DNA of 64,000 nucleotides from JAZDIU01 sp043804635 (GCA_043804635.1 JAZDIU010000089.1:14589-78588); one strand, 5' to 3'. Positions 50,037 to 58,412 are shown, counted from the first letter of the stretch. The notes: a model not told the origin generated them from the sequence alone. Program-made: numbers and translations.

Positions 50037-51713
50037 ATGACTGAGAAAATTCTTATCGGCGTAGCCTGGCCTTATGCTAACGGTCCGCTTCATCTGGGAC
50101 ATATCGCCGGGGCATACCTGCCGGCGGACATTTTTGCCCGCTATCATCGGGCTAAGGGAAACGATGTGCTTATGGTGTCCGGTTCCGACCAGCACGGGAC
50201 GCCGATAACCATTACCGCTGAACAGGAAGGGAAAAAACCGGCCGAAGTGGCTGACCACTATCACAAAGATTTTCTCGAATCGTGGAGGAAACTCGGAATT
50301 TCCTTCAACTTGTATACTTCGACCGGGACCCAAAATCATCAGGAAGTTACTCACGATATTTTCTTGACTCTGCTTAAAAAAGGTTACATCTATAAATCGA
50401 CGATGTCCCAGCCGTATTGTCCCTCTTGCAAGAGGTTTTTGCCCGACCGTTATGTCGAGGGTACCTGTCCGTTTTGCGGTAATCCCCGGGCTAGGGGCGA
50501 CCAGTGCGAACAGTGCGGTAAGCCTTTGAATGCTTCCGAGCTTATTAATCCCCGATGCGGCCAGTGCGGCACTCCTCCCCAATTTAAAGAATCAGAGCAT
50601 TTTTTCCTCAAGCTGACCGCCTTTCAGGACCAATTACTCGATTGGGTGAAAAAACAGACTCACTGGAGGCAAAACGTCATCGGTTTTACTTCACATTACC
50701 TTGAAGAAGGGCTGAAGGATAGAGCTATCACCCGGGACATTGATTGGGGTGTGCCAGTGCCGGTTAAAGGTTTCGAAGCAAAGCGTATTTATGTTTGGTT
50801 CGAGGCGGTTATCGGTTATCTTTCCGCCAGTAAGGAATGGGCTAAATCCAGCGGAGATAGCGAAAAATGGCGTGCTTTCTGGCAAGGCGGAGAGTCTAAA
50901 AGCTACTATTTCATCGGCAAGGATAATATAGTATTTCATACCATCATCTGGCCGGCGATGCTAATGGGTTATGGCGGTCTTAATCTACCCAGCGACGTGC
51001 CGGCTAACGAGTTTCTAACGATTGAAGGTAAAAAGCTTTCCACCAGTCGCCATTGGGCGGTATGGGTGCCCGATTACCTTGCCCGGTACGACCCGGACTC
51101 ATTGCGCTATTTCCTTTCAATAAATATGCCGGAAACGTCCGACACCGATTTTTCCTGGCGGGAACTTTTCCGCCGGAATAATGATGAACTGGTGGCTACA
51201 TATGGCAATTTAGTCCACCGGGTGCTTACCTTTGTCTATCGGAACTTCAACGGCAGTGTCCCTGAACCAGGAAAGCTGGACGAGTCAAGCGAAGCGCTTC
51301 TCGAGCGGGCTAGAGATACCCTGTGTAAAGTCGATGAGCTGCTTAGTGGTTGTCATTTCCGTGAGGCGGTAAGACAAGCAATGGCGCTGGCTCAGGAAAC
51401 CAATCGCTATCTGGATGAAAAGTCTCCCTGGAAGGTAATTAAGGAAAACCGGCAGGCTTCGGCAATGGCGCTTTATACCGCAATCATTGTGATTTCCTGC
51501 CTCAAAACTATTTTCTATCCATTCCTGCCTTTCAGTGCTCAAAAGCTGCACGAATATCTTGGTTTTACCGGCAAAGTTGAGGACTATGGCTGGCAATTGA
51601 CTGTACCATCGCCCGGGCAAAAGTTGACCCCCCCACAGCCTTTATTTATCAAATTGGATGAGAAGCTGGCTGAAGAAGAAACCGCCAGGTTGGGGAGGGA
51701 TTCTTGGAGTTAA
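50037..51713 (+). CDS. metG: Methionyl-tRNA synthetase
   Basis: This 558-residue class I synthetase has the HIGH-box 'YANGPLHLGHIAGAYLPADI' and a variant KMSKS loop 'EGKKLSTSRHWAVWVPDYL'. The connective-peptide zinc knuckles are at about residues 125-180 ('YCPSCKRFLP', 'TCPFCGNPRA', 'QCEQCGKPLN', 'RCGQCGT'), giving four CxxC pairs. The C-terminal part is a simple anticodon-binding helical bundle with no dimerisation domain. It charges tRNA-Met. It overlaps the next gene by 10 bases. Confidence 0.97.
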   Translation: MTEKILIGVAWPYANGPLHLGHIAGAYLPADIFARYHRAKGNDVLMVSGSDQHGTPITITAEQEGKKPAEVADHYHKDFLESWRKLGISFNLYTSTGTQNHQEVTHDIFLTLLKKGYIYKSTMSQPYCPSCKRFLPDRYVEGTCPFCGNPRARGDQCEQCGKPLNASELINPRCGQCGTPPQFKESEHFFLKLTAFQDQLLDWVKKQTHWRQNVIGFTSHYLEEGLKDRAITRDIDWGVPVPVKGFEAKRIYVWFEAVIGYLSASKEWAKSSGDSEKWRAFWQGGESKSYYFIGKDNIVFHTIIWPAMLMGYGGLNLPSDVPANEFLTIEGKKLSTSRHWAVWVPDYLARYDPDSLRYFLSINMPETSDTDFSWRELFRRNNDELVATYGNLVHRVLTFVYRNFNGSVPEPGKLDESSEALLERARDTLCKVDELLSGCHFREAVRQAMALAQETNRYLDEKSPWKVIKENRQASAMALYTAIIVISCLKTIFYPFLPFSAQKLHEYLGFTGKVEDYGWQLTVPSPGQKLTPPQPLFIKLDEKLAEEETARLGRDSWS

Positions 51714-52672
51714 ACGCAATTTACGCCCCGGTTCATCAAGACCTGGACAAGGTAGACGAAAAGTTAAAAACACTGTGCCAGACCGACTTTCCCGAGGTGT
51801 CCAAGCTGCTGGATTATAGTTTGAAAAGCGAGGGTAAGAGAATTCGCCCGGCGCTCACTTTACTGGCCGGCAAGTTTTACGATTACAATCTCGATTATCT
51901 TTTGCCGATGGCCGCTGCCGCGGAAATGATGCATATTGCCACATTAGTTCACGACGATGCCATCGATAACGCCTCGACGCGCCGGGGTAGAGTAACCGTC
52001 AACAAACTGTGGGGTGAGGATAAGGCAGTGCTGCTCGGCGATTACCTGTTTGCCGAGGCGGGCGGTCTTGTTGCCAGTACCGGTAATCTACTGGTAATCA
52101 AGCTTTTTGCCTCCACTCTTAAAACAATTTCCGCCGGAGAGCTGAACCAGGGTTTTTCTGCTTTCCATTTAGAGCAGGAGCGCCGACAATATATTCGCCG
52201 GGTAGCGATGAAGACGGCTTCTCTCTTTACAATGGCAACCGAATCGGGAGCGGCTCTGAGCAAGGCTCCGGAAAAATCTATTCAAATTTTAATTGAATAC
52301 GGTTATAACCTGGGTATTGCCTTTCAAATCGTGGACGATATCCTTGATTTTATCGGTACCGAGCAGGAACTCGGCAAGCCTGTGGGTTCCGACTTGACTC
52401 AGGGAACGCTTACTTTGCCGATGATGCTTTTCATCGAGCATTACCCTGAAGACAATCCCATAAAAAAGGTCTTCAATGGCGAAGACAGGCAGGGAAATGT
52501 CAAACGGGCAATAGAAAAGATTCGCGGAGACTCATCCATTATTCAGGAGTGTTACCAGCTTGCCTCGGAATATTGTGCCGCCGCCTGCCGTAACCTCAAC
52601 CAATTGCCTGATAATGCAGCTCGGCAATCGCTAACCGGCCTTGCGGATTATATTATCCGAAGACGCAAATAG
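51704..52672 (+). CDS. Polyprenyl diphosphate synthase (trans, long-chain)
   Basis: This 322-residue enzyme adds isoprene units to an allylic diphosphate. The two Asp-rich motifs are 'VHDDAIDNASTRRGRVTV' (first DDxxD-like, here D-D-A-I-D) and 'FQIVDDILDFIGTEQELGKP' (second DDxxD). Length and the 'GKRIRPALTLLAGK' motif fit heptaprenyl/octaprenyl synthases or related chains for quinones. The start is TTG with a GGGGAGGGA site 3-4 bases upstream, overlapping metG, so translation is coupled. The ispD and ispF genes of the precursor pathway lie at 55 kb. Confidence 0.92.
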   Translation: MELNAIYAPVHQDLDKVDEKLKTLCQTDFPEVSKLLDYSLKSEGKRIRPALTLLAGKFYDYNLDYLLPMAAAAEMMHIATLVHDDAIDNASTRRGRVTVNKLWGEDKAVLLGDYLFAEAGGLVASTGNLLVIKLFASTLKTISAGELNQGFSAFHLEQERRQYIRRVAMKTASLFTMATESGAALSKAPEKSIQILIEYGYNLGIAFQIVDDILDFIGTEQELGKPVGSDLTQGTLTLPMMLFIEHYPEDNPIKKVFNGEDRQGNVKRAIEKIRGDSSIIQECYQLASEYCAAACRNLNQLPDNAARQSLTGLADYIIRRRK

Positions 52673-53036
52673 TTTTCACCCTTCGGTTCGAGTGCTGCCA
52701 TCTGTATAGGTTTCTGTTTTGGGAGGGCATTATTTGCTTGATACGGTCGATAGTGCATTGACAGGCAGACAGCCTTCTTGACGATGGACTTAGGCATTGC
52801 AATCACCAGATTAATATCCTACGTTAAGCTTACCGGTCCTATGGCATATTACCAGGTTCTCCAGTTGCCATTTTTGCCGGCTTCTCTGTTGTAGTTATCG
52901 TAGAAATAGCCAAATTCGTCGGCTACTACCGCCGAAAAATAGTTAAGTGAAGCCTCCAATACGGGGATTTCGAAACCTGTCCTGACCTGTTCTGAGCATA
53001 GTCGAAGAAGCTTGTCGAAGGATTATGATTTCGGAT
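52673..53036. other. Intergenic stretch with a decayed gene fragment and a repeat
   Basis: No complete gene is visible. On the reverse strand, 52975..52853 keeps an open stretch of about 40 codons without a start ('VVADEFGYFYDNYNREAG' within it, ending at a stop), probably the tail of a lost gene of unknown family. A copy of the dispersed TTCGAC element lies at 52976..53021, directly upstream of this fragment. The first 150 bases show nothing I can interpret. Confidence 0.45.
52976..53021. repeat. Dispersed TTCGAC element (intergenic copy)
   Basis: CCTGTCCTGACCTGTTCTGA...GTCGAAGAAGCTTGTCGAAGG, the full-length form of the family, between the decayed gene fragment and queF. Confidence 0.8.
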
Positions 53037-53486
53037 TTACTTAGTCGCCCTCTCCCACTTCGCCACCGCTTTGGTATTTATCCCGCCCCGCTCCTTGTAT
53101 TCCGCCTCCACCACCATAGAGACCGGCTTGATCAGTTCCACCAAATCTTGAAGTATGCGGTTTACCGCGTGCTCCTGCAATGTACCCACATTGCGGTAAG
53201 ACGTTAGATAGTATTTCAGAGACTTAAGCTCCACTAGCGACTGGTCAGGGATGTAGCTTATCTTAAGCCGGGCAAAATCGGGCAAGCCCGTCCAGGGACA
53301 GACCGCCGTAAACTCATCCGTCTCATAGACTACCTCAGTCTTTGAGTCCGGATATGAAGAAGGCTTGCCCTGACTTGTTCTGAGCATAGTCGAAGAAGCG
53401 TAGTCGAAGGGAATCGCTTCCAGCACCGCCACATCTATCGCATCTTCCTTCTGAATATCGAACCGCCGTGAAACGTATTTATCCAC
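53037..53486 (-). CDS. queF: NADPH-dependent 7-cyano-7-deazaguanine reductase
   Basis: QueF reduces preQ0 to preQ1 in queuosine synthesis. The catalytic Cys is in 'EFTAVCPWTGLPDFARLKIS', the Asp is in PDF, and the specific 'VELKSLKYYLTSYRNVGTLQ' motif follows. At 149 residues it is of the short (unimodular) type. The segment 'PFDYASSTMLRTSQGK' near residue 30 is encoded by an inserted dispersed element (53369..53411). Its 3' end is copied twice at 1.2 and 2.1 kb (see the direct repeats). No other queuosine gene is in the window. Confidence 0.93.
   Translation of the reverse strand: MDKYVSRRFDIQKEDAIDVAVLEAIPFDYASSTMLRTSQGKPSSYPDSKTEVVYETDEFTAVCPWTGLPDFARLKISYIPDQSLVELKSLKYYLTSYRNVGTLQEHAVNRILQDLVELIKPVSMVVEAEYKERGGINTKAVAKWERATK
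53369..53411. repeat. Dispersed element inside queF
   Basis: CCTGACTTGTTCTGAGC...GTCGAAGAAGCGTAGTCGAAGGG lies inside the queF reading frame, keeps it open, and adds a stretch not typical of QueF N-termini. Confidence 0.8.
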
Positions 53487-53557
53487 AAAGACATTTTAAC
53501 ATCCTTCCTCGAAGGATTAAAGAGAAGGGTTATATTTGCCTGCCGGGATTAAATAAT

Positions 53558-54460
53558 TTACCCGCTTTTAGCTCTCACTTTAACACCACCCCAATCCTCG
53601 ATGACTTTAGCAATTGCGGTGTGGCATTCATCGGCCGCCCCTTGTCCCATTGCGTGGTTATATACCTGCTGGACCATTGTACCTACATACATCGGAACGT
53701 GTAATTCGCGCCCGAGGCGGTTGGCTATTTCGAGGTCTTTGTTCATCAGACTGATACTGAAACCGGAATTAAACTTGTCATTCAGGACGAAATTAGGAAA
53801 TTTGAACTGGCTCGACCAGCTTCGACCGGTACTGGAGTTTAGAACCTCTATCACCTTTTCCGGCGAGAGCCCTAGCTTGGTAGCGATTACCATCGCCTCC
53901 GAAGTAACAACCATACTACAGGCAGAGCAGAGATTATTGAGAGCTTTCACCGTATGGCCGGCTGAAACGGGACCCACATGATAAATATTTTTCCCCAACA
54001 CCTCGAAAATTGGGCGGCATTCATTGAAGTCGCTTTCTTTGCCGCCGACCATTATAGAAAGGCTGGCTTCACGTGCTCCCTTAACACCGCCGCTCACCGG
54101 GGCGTCTAACATTCTGATTCCACTGGCCGCCAATTTTTCGCTAATCATCTTGGTACTGCCGGGATAAGAAGTGCCCATATCAATCAGGATGTTGCCCGGG
54201 CTGATTCCCTCGAGAACACCCGCCGGTCCCAGCACAGTCTCCTCTACCTGAGGTGAGGCAGGAAGCATGGTTATCACTACCGAACTCTGCTGAGCGACAT
54301 CACTAGGGTTTAGACCTTTGGTCGCCCCTGTCTTTACTAGAGGCTCCATTGCGGCTTCCTTAAGGTCGTAGACCACCAATCGATAGTTCGCCTTAATCAG
54401 ATTTTGAGCCATCGGAGACCCCATATTTCCCAGACCGATAAAACCGATTACAGGTTTCAT
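53558..54460 (-). CDS. 3-hydroxyisobutyrate/beta-hydroxyacid dehydrogenase family
   Basis: This 300-residue NAD(P)-dependent dehydrogenase begins with the Rossmann 'IGFIGLGNMGSPMAQNLIKA'. It has the family signature 'LDAPVSGGVKGAREASLSIM', the catalytic Lys in 'AGHTVKALNNLCSACSMV', and 'NKDLEIANRLGREL' near the end. The members include 3-hydroxyisobutyrate, tartronate semialdehyde and glyoxylate reductases; the substrate here is not identifiable. It is convergent in layout with nothing and ends 71 bp before queF on the same strand. Confidence 0.92.
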   Translation of the reverse strand: MKPVIGFIGLGNMGSPMAQNLIKANYRLVVYDLKEAAMEPLVKTGATKGLNPSDVAQQSSVVITMLPASPQVEETVLGPAGVLEGISPGNILIDMGTSYPGSTKMISEKLAASGIRMLDAPVSGGVKGAREASLSIMVGGKESDFNECRPIFEVLGKNIYHVGPVSAGHTVKALNNLCSACSMVVTSEAMVIATKLGLSPEKVIEVLNSSTGRSWSSQFKFPNFVLNDKFNSGFSISLMNKDLEIANRLGRELHVPMYVGTMVQQVYNHAMGQGAADECHTAIAKVIEDWGGVKVRAKSG

Positions 54461-54629
54461 ACTAACCTCCTTATCACTTCAACAGTAACCAAAGTTACCT
54501 TCGATTATTACAGATACTTATCGGCTTAGCAACCCGTATCTATTTCCGACCAAAACCGTTCACCTTGAGCCAGTTTACCGTGAGCTTACCGAAGGGAATG
54601 GGAAGGGGATAGGTCACCACTTATTAACA

Positions 54630-54657
54630 ACTTGTCCCGAGCTGTGTCGAGGGAGCG
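54630..54657. repeat. Dispersed TTCGAC-family element, partial
   Basis: An ACTTGTCCCGAGCTGTGTCGAGGGAGCG form, closest to the element inside trpE (27771..27815). Confidence 0.65.
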
Positions 54658-54667
54658 CCAAAACTTC

Positions 54668-54697
54668 CTTGACAAACTCAGAACTTGTGTTCTATTA
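54668..54697 (+). promoter_or_regulatory. Orphan promoter with perfect AGAAC-N4-GTTCT palindrome
   Basis: TTGACA (54668..54673) and TATTAT (54692..54697) are 18 bp apart. The palindrome AGAAC-TTGT-GTTCT (54679..54692) overlaps the -10 region, where a repressor such as LexA would block transcription. The nearest downstream gene is ispD, 400 bp away. Confidence 0.55.
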
Positions 54698-54719
54698 TTA
54701 ATAATGACCTGCTGAGGAT

Positions 54720-54741
54720 TTATCCCGAGCGAAGTCGAGGG
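54720..54741. repeat. Dispersed TTCGAC-family element, short form
   Basis: TATCCCGAGCGAAGTCGAGGGA, the short palindromic core only. Confidence 0.6.
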
Positions 54742-54798
54742 AAACACAGTAGACTGCTGAGCACCTTAAAATAGAGCAAATCGACCTGCTAAATCGTA

Positions 54799-54839
54799 AA
54801 ACGACACGCCTGATAAAAGGCGCTTTAGCCGTGTCGTTT
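54799..54839. terminator. Intergenic hairpin, possible terminator
   Basis: AAACGACACG (54799..54808) and CGTGTCGTTT (54830..54839) are perfectly complementary, with a 21-base loop that can itself pair (GCC/GGC). The second arm ends in TTTC, a weak U tract. It would stop transcripts coming from the orphan promoter at 54.67 kb. Confidence 0.5.
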
Positions 54840-55098
54840 CTCTGAAAATAAAGTTACTTAAATTTAGCCGGAAACAACTACGCTCAATTCAACCCCGTTT
54901 TATGCTGCTTCGCTTCAATTTTCGGGTTATTAAATCAAGATGTTTTAGCTTCATTCCGCCTTTGTTTTTTATTTGTTTGGTCATTGATTATTGAGTATCG
55001 TAATTTGTTTGGTGCTTGTATCTTGGTTATTGGTTATTCACCTGATAGCTGTCAGCTAAGTTGCTAAACAACCTGAATAAAGGTAAACTCAGTCTATT

Positions 55099-55815
55099 AT
55101 GCCAGAGACTAATCAACCAAGAGTGGGAGCAGTTATCGCCGCCGCCGGTGCCAGCCAGCGGATGGCAGGCATTGATAAAGTCTTTGCCCCATTGGGTGGC
55201 AAACCCGTCCTCGCCCGGGTCGTAGACGTCTTCCATAACTGCCGCTCTATCGACCAGATTGTCCTTGTCTTAAACCAGCCAAACGTTGCCAAAGCTCAGC
55301 AATTAATAGCAGAGTCCGTCCTTGCCCTGAGCTTGCCGAAGGGTAAAGTAACCGTCTGTGCCGGTGGTGAACGGCGCCAGGATTCGGTGCTCGCCGGACT
55401 TAACCATCTGGATAAGTGCGACTGGGTGGTAGTCCACGATGGCGCCCGCCCTCTCGTCACCGAAGACTTAATCCTGAAAGGACTGGAATCCGCCCGGGAA
55501 ACCGGCACTGCCGTCGCTGCCGTCCCGGTCACCGATACTATCAAATTCGCCGGAGACGACCTCATCGTTCAGGGCACACCCCCCCGCCGCAACCTCTGGG
55601 CGGTGCAGACACCCCAAGTCTTCCGCTTCGACATTATCACCGAAGCCTACCGCCAGATGAAGTACGAAGTCACCGATGATGCCACCCTGGTTGAGCGGAC
55701 GGGTTACAAAATTAAACTCTACACTGGCTCGTATGATAATATAAAGATAACTACCCCCGACGACCTCGCTTTAGCCGAAATTTTATGGCGTAAACGTGAA
55801 AAACAAGCAGCGTAG
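55099..55815 (+). CDS. ispD: 2-C-methyl-D-erythritol 4-phosphate cytidylyltransferase
   Basis: IspD makes CDP-methylerythritol in the non-mevalonate isoprenoid pathway. The nucleotide-binding 'AVIAAAGASQRMAGIDKVFA' is at the N-terminus, followed by 'VVVHDGARPLVTEDLI', 'AAVPVTDTIKFAGDD', 'RRNLWAVQTPQVFRFDII' and 'TDDATLVERTGYKIKLYTGS'. At 238 residues it is a little long because an in-frame dispersed element adds 'SVLALSLPKG' (55314..55343) before the usual 'VCAGGERRQDSV'. It overlaps ispF by 20 bases. Confidence 0.96.
   Translation: MPETNQPRVGAVIAAAGASQRMAGIDKVFAPLGGKPVLARVVDVFHNCRSIDQIVLVLNQPNVAKAQQLIAESVLALSLPKGKVTVCAGGERRQDSVLAGLNHLDKCDWVVVHDGARPLVTEDLILKGLESARETGTAVAAVPVTDTIKFAGDDLIVQGTPPRRNLWAVQTPQVFRFDIITEAYRQMKYEVTDDATLVERTGYKIKLYTGSYDNIKITTPDDLALAEILWRKREKQAA
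55314..55343. repeat. Dispersed element inside ispD
   Basis: A 30-bp copy (ending CCCTGAGCTTGCCGAAGGG) keeps the ispD frame and encodes 'SVLALSLPKG'. Confidence 0.8.
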
Positions 55816-56284
55816 TGGCATTGGTTACGATGTCCATCCTCTGGTTCCCGGTCGCCGTTTGGTGCTGGGTGGCGTGGACATTCCCTTCGATAAAGGACTC
55901 AAAGGCTGGAGCGATGCCGATGCCCTGACCCACGCCATCATCGATGCCCTGCTCGGCGCCGCCTGCCTGGGCGATATCGGTGTCCACTTCCCGCCCGGTG
56001 ACAAGCAATATAAAGACATTTCCAGCCTGGTTCTGTTAAAAAAGACCGGAGACAAACTGAAAGAGAAAGGTTGGCTAATCGGCAATATTGATGCTATTAT
56101 TGTAGCTGAGCAGCCCAAGCTTCAAAAATACTATGAGCGGATGAAGCAGGGGCTAAGCCAAGCATTGAATATCGCCCCCGACCAAGTTAATATCAAAGCC
56201 GCCACCTCTGAGGGGCTGGGCTTTATCGGGCGGGGTGAGGGAATCGCCGCCTGGGTAGTAGCTACAATAGAAGAGGTCTCGTAG
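55796..56284 (+). CDS. ispF: 2-C-methyl-D-erythritol 2,4-cyclodiphosphate synthase
   Basis: IspF cyclises the CDP-ME phosphate to methylerythritol cyclodiphosphate. The zinc-site Asp and His are in 'SGIGYDVHPLVPGRRLVLGG', with the third ligand in 'SDADALTHAIIDALLGAACL', then 'GDIGVHFPPGDKQYKDISS'. At 162 residues it is the standard size. The start overlaps the end of ispD by 20 bases, giving the usual ispD-ispF pair. IspE is not in the window. Confidence 0.97.
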   Translation: MKNKQRSGIGYDVHPLVPGRRLVLGGVDIPFDKGLKGWSDADALTHAIIDALLGAACLGDIGVHFPPGDKQYKDISSLVLLKKTGDKLKEKGWLIGNIDAIIVAEQPKLQKYYERMKQGLSQALNIAPDQVNIKAATSEGLGFIGRGEGIAAWVVATIEEVS

Positions 56285-56296
56285 ATTTGAAAGAAA

Positions 56297-56391
56297 CTGT
56301 GTTCAAACAGATAAGCGATATTTCCTTTCTTGTAGGACTGAACTGCATCTGTCCCTCGCCCCATCTTCGGGGCAGACAGCAAGCTCAGTCC
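56297..56391 (+). promoter_or_regulatory. Structured leader ahead of cysE
   Basis: GGACTGA (56335..56341) and TCAGTCC (56385..56391) close a stem that encloses CTGT/ACAG and a GCCCC/GGGGC hairpin. The closing stem ends 6 bases before the AGGAGG ribosome site of cysE. A small CTGT/ACAG hairpin lies upstream (56297..56310). There is no T-box sequence and no terminator U tract. This could be a translational control element for the cysE-cysS pair. Confidence 0.5.
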
Positions 56392-56409
56392 ATAAAAGGA
56401 GGTTAATCA

Positions 56410-57042
56410 ATGTCGCTTATCCGCAGTATTAGAAATGATATTAGAGCCGTTTACAAGCACGACCCGGCGGCTAGAAATATCCTGGAAATATTGCTGGCTT
56501 ATCCCGGCTTCCACGCTCGTCAATATCACCGTATCGCCCATACCCTTTATAAATGGCACATTCCGTTCTTCCCCCGCCTGATATCTCATTTCAGCCGTTT
56601 TTGTACCGGCATCGAAATCCACCCCGGGGCTAAAATCGGGGAAGGACTTTTTATCGACCACGGTATGGGAGTGGTCATCGGTGAGACCGCCGAGATTGGC
56701 GATAACGTTGTCCTGTACCAGGGAGTAACCCTGGGCGGCACCAGTATGCAGCGCGTCAAGCGCCATCCCACCCTGGGCAATAATGTCGCCGTCGGCTGCG
56801 GAGCGGCACTCATCGGGGATATTACTATCGGTGAAAACAGTAAAATCGGCACTGGCTCGGTAGTGATTACCTCGGTTCCACCCAACGCCACGGTGGTCGG
56901 CGTTCCTGGAAGAGTCGTCGCCATAAGAAATCCGGACACCGATACTACCGAGCATTTACCCGACCCGGTATGGGAGAAACTGGACTTACTGGAAAAAAGG
57001 ATAACCGAACTGGAAAAAAGCTCGGTGAAAGACAGGAAATAA
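56410..57042 (+). CDS. cysE: Serine O-acetyltransferase
   Basis: CysE acetylates serine with acetyl-CoA to feed CysK. The 210-residue protein is of the short bacterial type, with an N-terminal helical part and a left-handed beta-helix of hexapeptide repeats ('IHPGAKIGEGLFIDHGMGVV', 'IGENSKIGTGSVVITSVPPN'). The active-site His and Asp are in 'FIDHGMGVVIGETAEIG', and 'VLYQGVTLGGTSMQRVKRHP' is the classic CysE signature. It has a strong AGGAGG ribosome site, and its stop shares one base with the cysS start. Confidence 0.96.
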   Translation: MSLIRSIRNDIRAVYKHDPAARNILEILLAYPGFHARQYHRIAHTLYKWHIPFFPRLISHFSRFCTGIEIHPGAKIGEGLFIDHGMGVVIGETAEIGDNVVLYQGVTLGGTSMQRVKRHPTLGNNVAVGCGAALIGDITIGENSKIGTGSVVITSVPPNATVVGVPGRVVAIRNPDTDTTEHLPDPVWEKLDLLEKRITELEKSSVKDRK

Positions 57043-58412
57043 TGAAGATATACAGCACTCTTTCCCGCCAGAAAGAAGAATTCTCGCCCGCAGGTCCCGA
57101 AGTGAAGATGTACGTCTGCGGCGTCACACCTTATAGCGATGCCCACATCGGCCACGCTATGAGCTATATCATCTTCGATGTCATCCGCCGCTACCTTGAG
57201 TTCCGCGGCTACAAAGTGAAATACGTCCAGAACCTGACCGATATCGACGATAAGATTATAAACCGCGCCGAAAGATTGGGCGTTTCAACCCAGGAGTTAG
57301 CTCAGAAATATATCGATAGCTTCTTCGAGGATATGGGTGCTCTTAATATCCAGCGGGCTGATGTCTATCCCAGGGCGACCGGCGAAATTTCCGAAATGTT
57401 GAAGATAATCAGTAAATTGGTTGACAAAGGATATGCCTACCCGGCAAAAGGCAGTGTCTATTTCCGCGTGAGAAGCGTCCCCGATTACGGCAAGCTGTCT
57501 CACCGTAGTCTGGATTCGATGGAAGCGGGCATACGTATCGAACCTAGTGAAGAAAAAGAACACCCAATGGACTTCGTCCTATGGAAAGCGTCTAAACCGG
57601 GCGAGCCCTCCTGGGAAAGTCCCTGGGGTCCCGGCCGACCAGGCTGGCACATCGAGTGTAGTGCGATGTCCCTGAAATACCTCGGCAAAACTATCGATAT
57701 TCACGGCGGCGGGCAGGACTTAATCTTCCCTCACCACGAAAATGAGACGGCACAGTCCGAAAGTTTCACTGGAATCAAGCCTTTCGTCAAACACTGGCTC
57801 CACAACGGGTTGCTTCAGCTTGGCGAAGAAAAGATGAGCAAATCCCTGGGCAACCTGGTCACGATAAAGGAAGCTCTGGCTAAATACAGCGCCGATGCTC
57901 TCCGCGTCTTCGTCCTTAGCTCTCATTACCGCAGCCCTCTAACCTATTCTGAAGAAGCTATTCAAGCCGCTGAAAACGGCGCCGAGAGACTACGGCAGGC
58001 AGCCCAGCCAAAAGAAAGAGCCGTGCCTGGAAAGAAGCCACTCAATATTGAATCTTACCGTCAAAGATTTACCGAAGCTATGGATGACGATTTTAACGCT
58101 CCTCAGGCGCTATCTGTAATTTTTGACTTAGCCAGGGAGATTAACCGTCTAGCTGATGAGAACCATAACGTTGCCGAAAGTCAGCAAATGTTAACCGAGT
58201 TAAGCGGAATACTGGGTTTGACTCTAAAACCACCACAGCAACTACCATCGGACGTAGCTCCTTTCATTGAGCTTTTAATTGCCACCCGCAAGCGGCTCCG
58301 GGAAGCTAAGCAATTCCAGCTCGCCGACGAAGTCCGCACTAAACTTGCTGAACTAGGTGTTACCCTGGAAGATTCTCCCCAAGGCACCCAATGGAAATAT
58401 AAACGGCGTTGA
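57042..58412 (+). CDS. cysS: Cysteinyl-tRNA synthetase
   Basis: CysS charges tRNA-Cys. The start is placed at the ATG that overlaps the cysE stop, because the next residues (MKIYSTLSRQKEEF) open the normal family sequence; an ATG 24 codons earlier lies in cysE. Features are the zinc Cys and HIGH box in 'MYVCGVTPYSDAHIGHAMSY', a second zinc Cys in 'GWHIECSAMSLKYLG', the KMSKS loop 'GEEKMSKSLGNLVTIKEAL', and a C-terminal anticodon-binding domain. At 456 residues the length is normal. It is coupled with cysE. Confidence 0.97.
   Translation: MKIYSTLSRQKEEFSPAGPEVKMYVCGVTPYSDAHIGHAMSYIIFDVIRRYLEFRGYKVKYVQNLTDIDDKIINRAERLGVSTQELAQKYIDSFFEDMGALNIQRADVYPRATGEISEMLKIISKLVDKGYAYPAKGSVYFRVRSVPDYGKLSHRSLDSMEAGIRIEPSEEKEHPMDFVLWKASKPGEPSWESPWGPGRPGWHIECSAMSLKYLGKTIDIHGGGQDLIFPHHENETAQSESFTGIKPFVKHWLHNGLLQLGEEKMSKSLGNLVTIKEALAKYSADALRVFVLSSHYRSPLTYSEEAIQAAENGAERLRQAAQPKERAVPGKKPLNIESYRQRFTEAMDDDFNAPQALSVIFDLAREINRLADENHNVAESQQMLTELSGILGLTLKPPQQLPSDVAPFIELLIATRKRLREAKQFQLADEVRTKLAELGVTLEDSPQGTQWKYKRR

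Larger units (their letters stand above)
54461..55098. other. Long intergenic stretch with repeats and a promoter relict
   Basis: No gene is visible in this 638-bp gap. It holds a GGGAAGGGGATAGG repeat segment shared with 29.06 and 30.3 kb, two dispersed TTCGAC elements (54630..54657, 54720..54741), and a good promoter with a palindromic box (54668..54697). It also holds a hairpin (54799..54839) and A/T-rich sequence before ispD. The promoter with nothing downstream suggests that a small gene like the one at 30.4 kb has been lost. Confidence 0.6.

Noticed and set aside
54799..54839. Integron attC-like site
   Set aside because: The hairpin has perfect arms, but the required core sites (GTTRRRY/RYYYAAC) are not at its ends, and there is no integrase or cassette.
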